Made by a program: the position numbers and the translations under genes. A stretch of 6,202 bases of DNA, from positions 1-6,202 of the forward strand of contig CANFNN010000180.1 of the NCBI GenBank assembly GCA_947448095.1, written 5' to 3'. Within the stretch, counting starts at the first letter, position 1, and each line of letters starts with the position of its first letter. Positions 5,430 through 6,202 of the stretch are shown here, piece by piece. The notes under the pieces are model-generated. The model saw nothing but the letters and a program-made list of their open reading frames with translations, had not been told where the DNA came from and did no database searches. The DNA comes from Bacteriovoracaceae bacterium. Lineage in GTDB: Bacteria; Bdellovibrionota; Bacteriovoracia; Bacteriovoracales; Bacteriovoracaceae.

Positions 5430-6202
5430 AGTATTCGATTAAGCGGTGAACAATCCGGTCAAAATTATTAACTAATTTTGAATTTGGGTACTCAATCAAG
5501 AGTGGTTTTCTTTTTCTCACACTTTGCCAAACTGATTGGTCGTAATCTAAGTAGCCTGGAAAAGTCATTTCAATCCCAAAATATCTGCGACAGATACTTT
5601 GGATAGAATAACCAATATCGATATCAGCTTGAGAGCGCACTTGGTTGATAATTAAATTAGGACGGAATTCTGCCATTTCGGCTTTCACTCTGAGTCCTAG
5701 CTCTGGGTTGTGTTCAGAAATTTTTCTTATCAAATCTGCCGGAGAAGCAGAATTCCCTGAGGTCACTTTAGCATTCAGTGATTCAAGGATCATTGGTTCA
5801 AGCTCAGCTATACCTTCCACCATTTTTAAGCGGCGATAAAAAACTGATTTCAGAAAACGATAAGTATTTTCAATTGAAGTGGGCTCTGGAAGAACTACTA
5901 AAATTCCTTTATCAGCAGTTATAAAAAAATCAATTGTATTGAATGCAGTACCAGCACCTAAATCGAAAAGAATATAATCTGCATCGAGATCGCCCAGTTT
6001 GCGGATGATCTGGTTTTTATGCATATGCTTGAGATTTGCCATACCGAGCTCATCTTGGGCACCACTAATAATTTTAAGATTATTAATAGGAGTAGGAACC
6101 AAGAGATCTTCAAAATTGGTAATCTTTTTTGAGATATAATCAGACAGAGTCACAGAGGGGATAGGTAATCCTAAACAAGTGTGAAGGTTGGCTCCACCAA
6201 GA
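5428..6202 (-). CDS. MinD/ParA-family P-loop ATPase (FlhG-like tail), N-terminus beyond the window
   Basis: The frame stays open to the right edge, giving 257 residues of the C-terminal part. It begins in LGGANLHTCLGLPIPS, the conserved segment right after the first strand-aspartate of MinD/FlhG-like ATPases, so the Walker A motif is just outside the window. A GTG at 6153 is internal, not the start. Visible family marks are VTLSDYI (17-23 of the fragment), the Walker B-like YILFDLGAGTAFNTIDFF (76-93), LPEPTSIENTYRFLKS (104-119), FRPNLIINQVRSQADIDIGYSI (179-200), and the C-terminal FPGYLDYDQSVWQSVRKRKP block (214-233) ending in an amphipathic helix that could bind membrane. An extra segment of roughly 45 residues (about 131-176) lies between the PEPTS helix and the PNLIIN strand. 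Proteins of this type position polar or cell-division structures by ATP-dependent dimerisation. It is next to the J/HTH gene rather than flhF, so flagellar number control is not implied. The specific role is unknown. Confidence 0.88.
   Translation of the reverse strand, partial: LGGANLHTCLGLPIPSVTLSDYISKKITNFEDLLVPTPINNLKIISGAQDELGMANLKHMHKNQIIRKLGDLDADYILFDLGAGTAFNTIDFFITADKGILVVLPEPTSIENTYRFLKSVFYRRLKMVEGIAELEPMILESLNAKVTSGNSASPADLIRKISEHNPELGLRVKAEMAEFRPNLIINQVRSQADIDIGYSIQSICRRYFGIEMTFPGYLDYDQSVWQSVRKRKPLLIEYPNSKLVNNFDRIVHRLIEY

Larger units (their letters stand above)
154..6202 (-). other. Predicted seven-gene operon (left part visible, promoter outside)
   Basis: Seven same-strand genes are separated by 12, -1, 29, 5, -1 and 7 bases in transcription order. 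Two junctions are TAATG overlaps (4720 and 1981). At three others the Shine-Dalgarno sits on or beside the previous stop. No rho-independent terminator or convincing promoter is seen between genes. The transcript must begin to the right of the window. No terminator with a T-run is visible in the 153 bases after its last stop, so termination may be Rho-dependent or occur further left. Co-transcription is inferred from spacing only. Confidence 0.7.

Noticed and set aside
1..6202. A search by eye for tRNA, CRISPR repeats, insertion-sequence ends, riboswitches and toxin-antitoxin pairs.
   Set aside because: Coding is nearly continuous, the largest gap is 29 bases, and no direct repeats or cloverleaf-like segments were apparent.

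Overview
The window is a compact stretch of a moderately AT-rich bacterial chromosome. Seven genes lie head to tail on the minus strand and fill nearly everything from 154 to the right edge. The end of one plus-strand gene enters at the left edge. There is no RNA gene, CRISPR array, insertion sequence or long intergenic region; the largest gap inside the minus-strand series is 29 bases. The gene content suggests a Gram-negative predator-like or delta-type proteobacterium (Bdellovibrionota, perhaps the Bacteriovorax/Peredibacter side). The reasons are a MinD/ParA-like ATPase with an FlhG-like tail next to a J-domain/RodZ-type HTH fusion, a VKOR-DsbA fusion, and the modest GC content. This placement is an inference, since no phylogenetic marker is present.

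In transcription order (right to left) the minus-strand series is: a MinD/ParA-family P-loop ATPase whose N-terminus is cut by the window edge (5428-6202); a soluble fusion of a degenerate J-domain with a RodZ-type helix-turn-helix (4720-5415); RluD-type 23S rRNA pseudouridine synthase (3749-4720); an unusually short PgeF/YfiH-family protein (3138-3719); a VKOR-DsbA disulfide-forming membrane fusion (1981-3132); a TatD-family metal-dependent hydrolase (1211-1981); and a secreted glucose/sorbosone dehydrogenase-type beta-propeller (154-1203). Two junctions are one-base TAATG overlaps, and three junctions place the Shine-Dalgarno on or next to the upstream stop codon. The series therefore looks like one operon, or at least one read-through unit, whose promoter lies outside the window.

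At the left, a plus-strand gene ends at 146 with a C-terminus resembling ORF6N-domain (phage antirepressor-like) proteins. It converges on the operon with only 7 bases between the two stop codons.

Functionally the operon mixes themes: cell organisation (ATPase plus J/HTH protein), ribosome maturation (RluD), cell-wall quality control (PgeF), envelope disulfide formation (VKOR-DsbA) and an exported four-cysteine enzyme that could be a client of that oxidase. Most of these are known families. The least understood and most interesting part is the ATPase / degenerate-J-HTH pair. I see no clear sign of an entirely new defence or mobile system. Two start sites need care: the VKOR-DsbA gene should start at the ATG at 3132 rather than a TTG at 3162, and the ATPase reading frame runs through an internal GTG at 6153 to the window edge.
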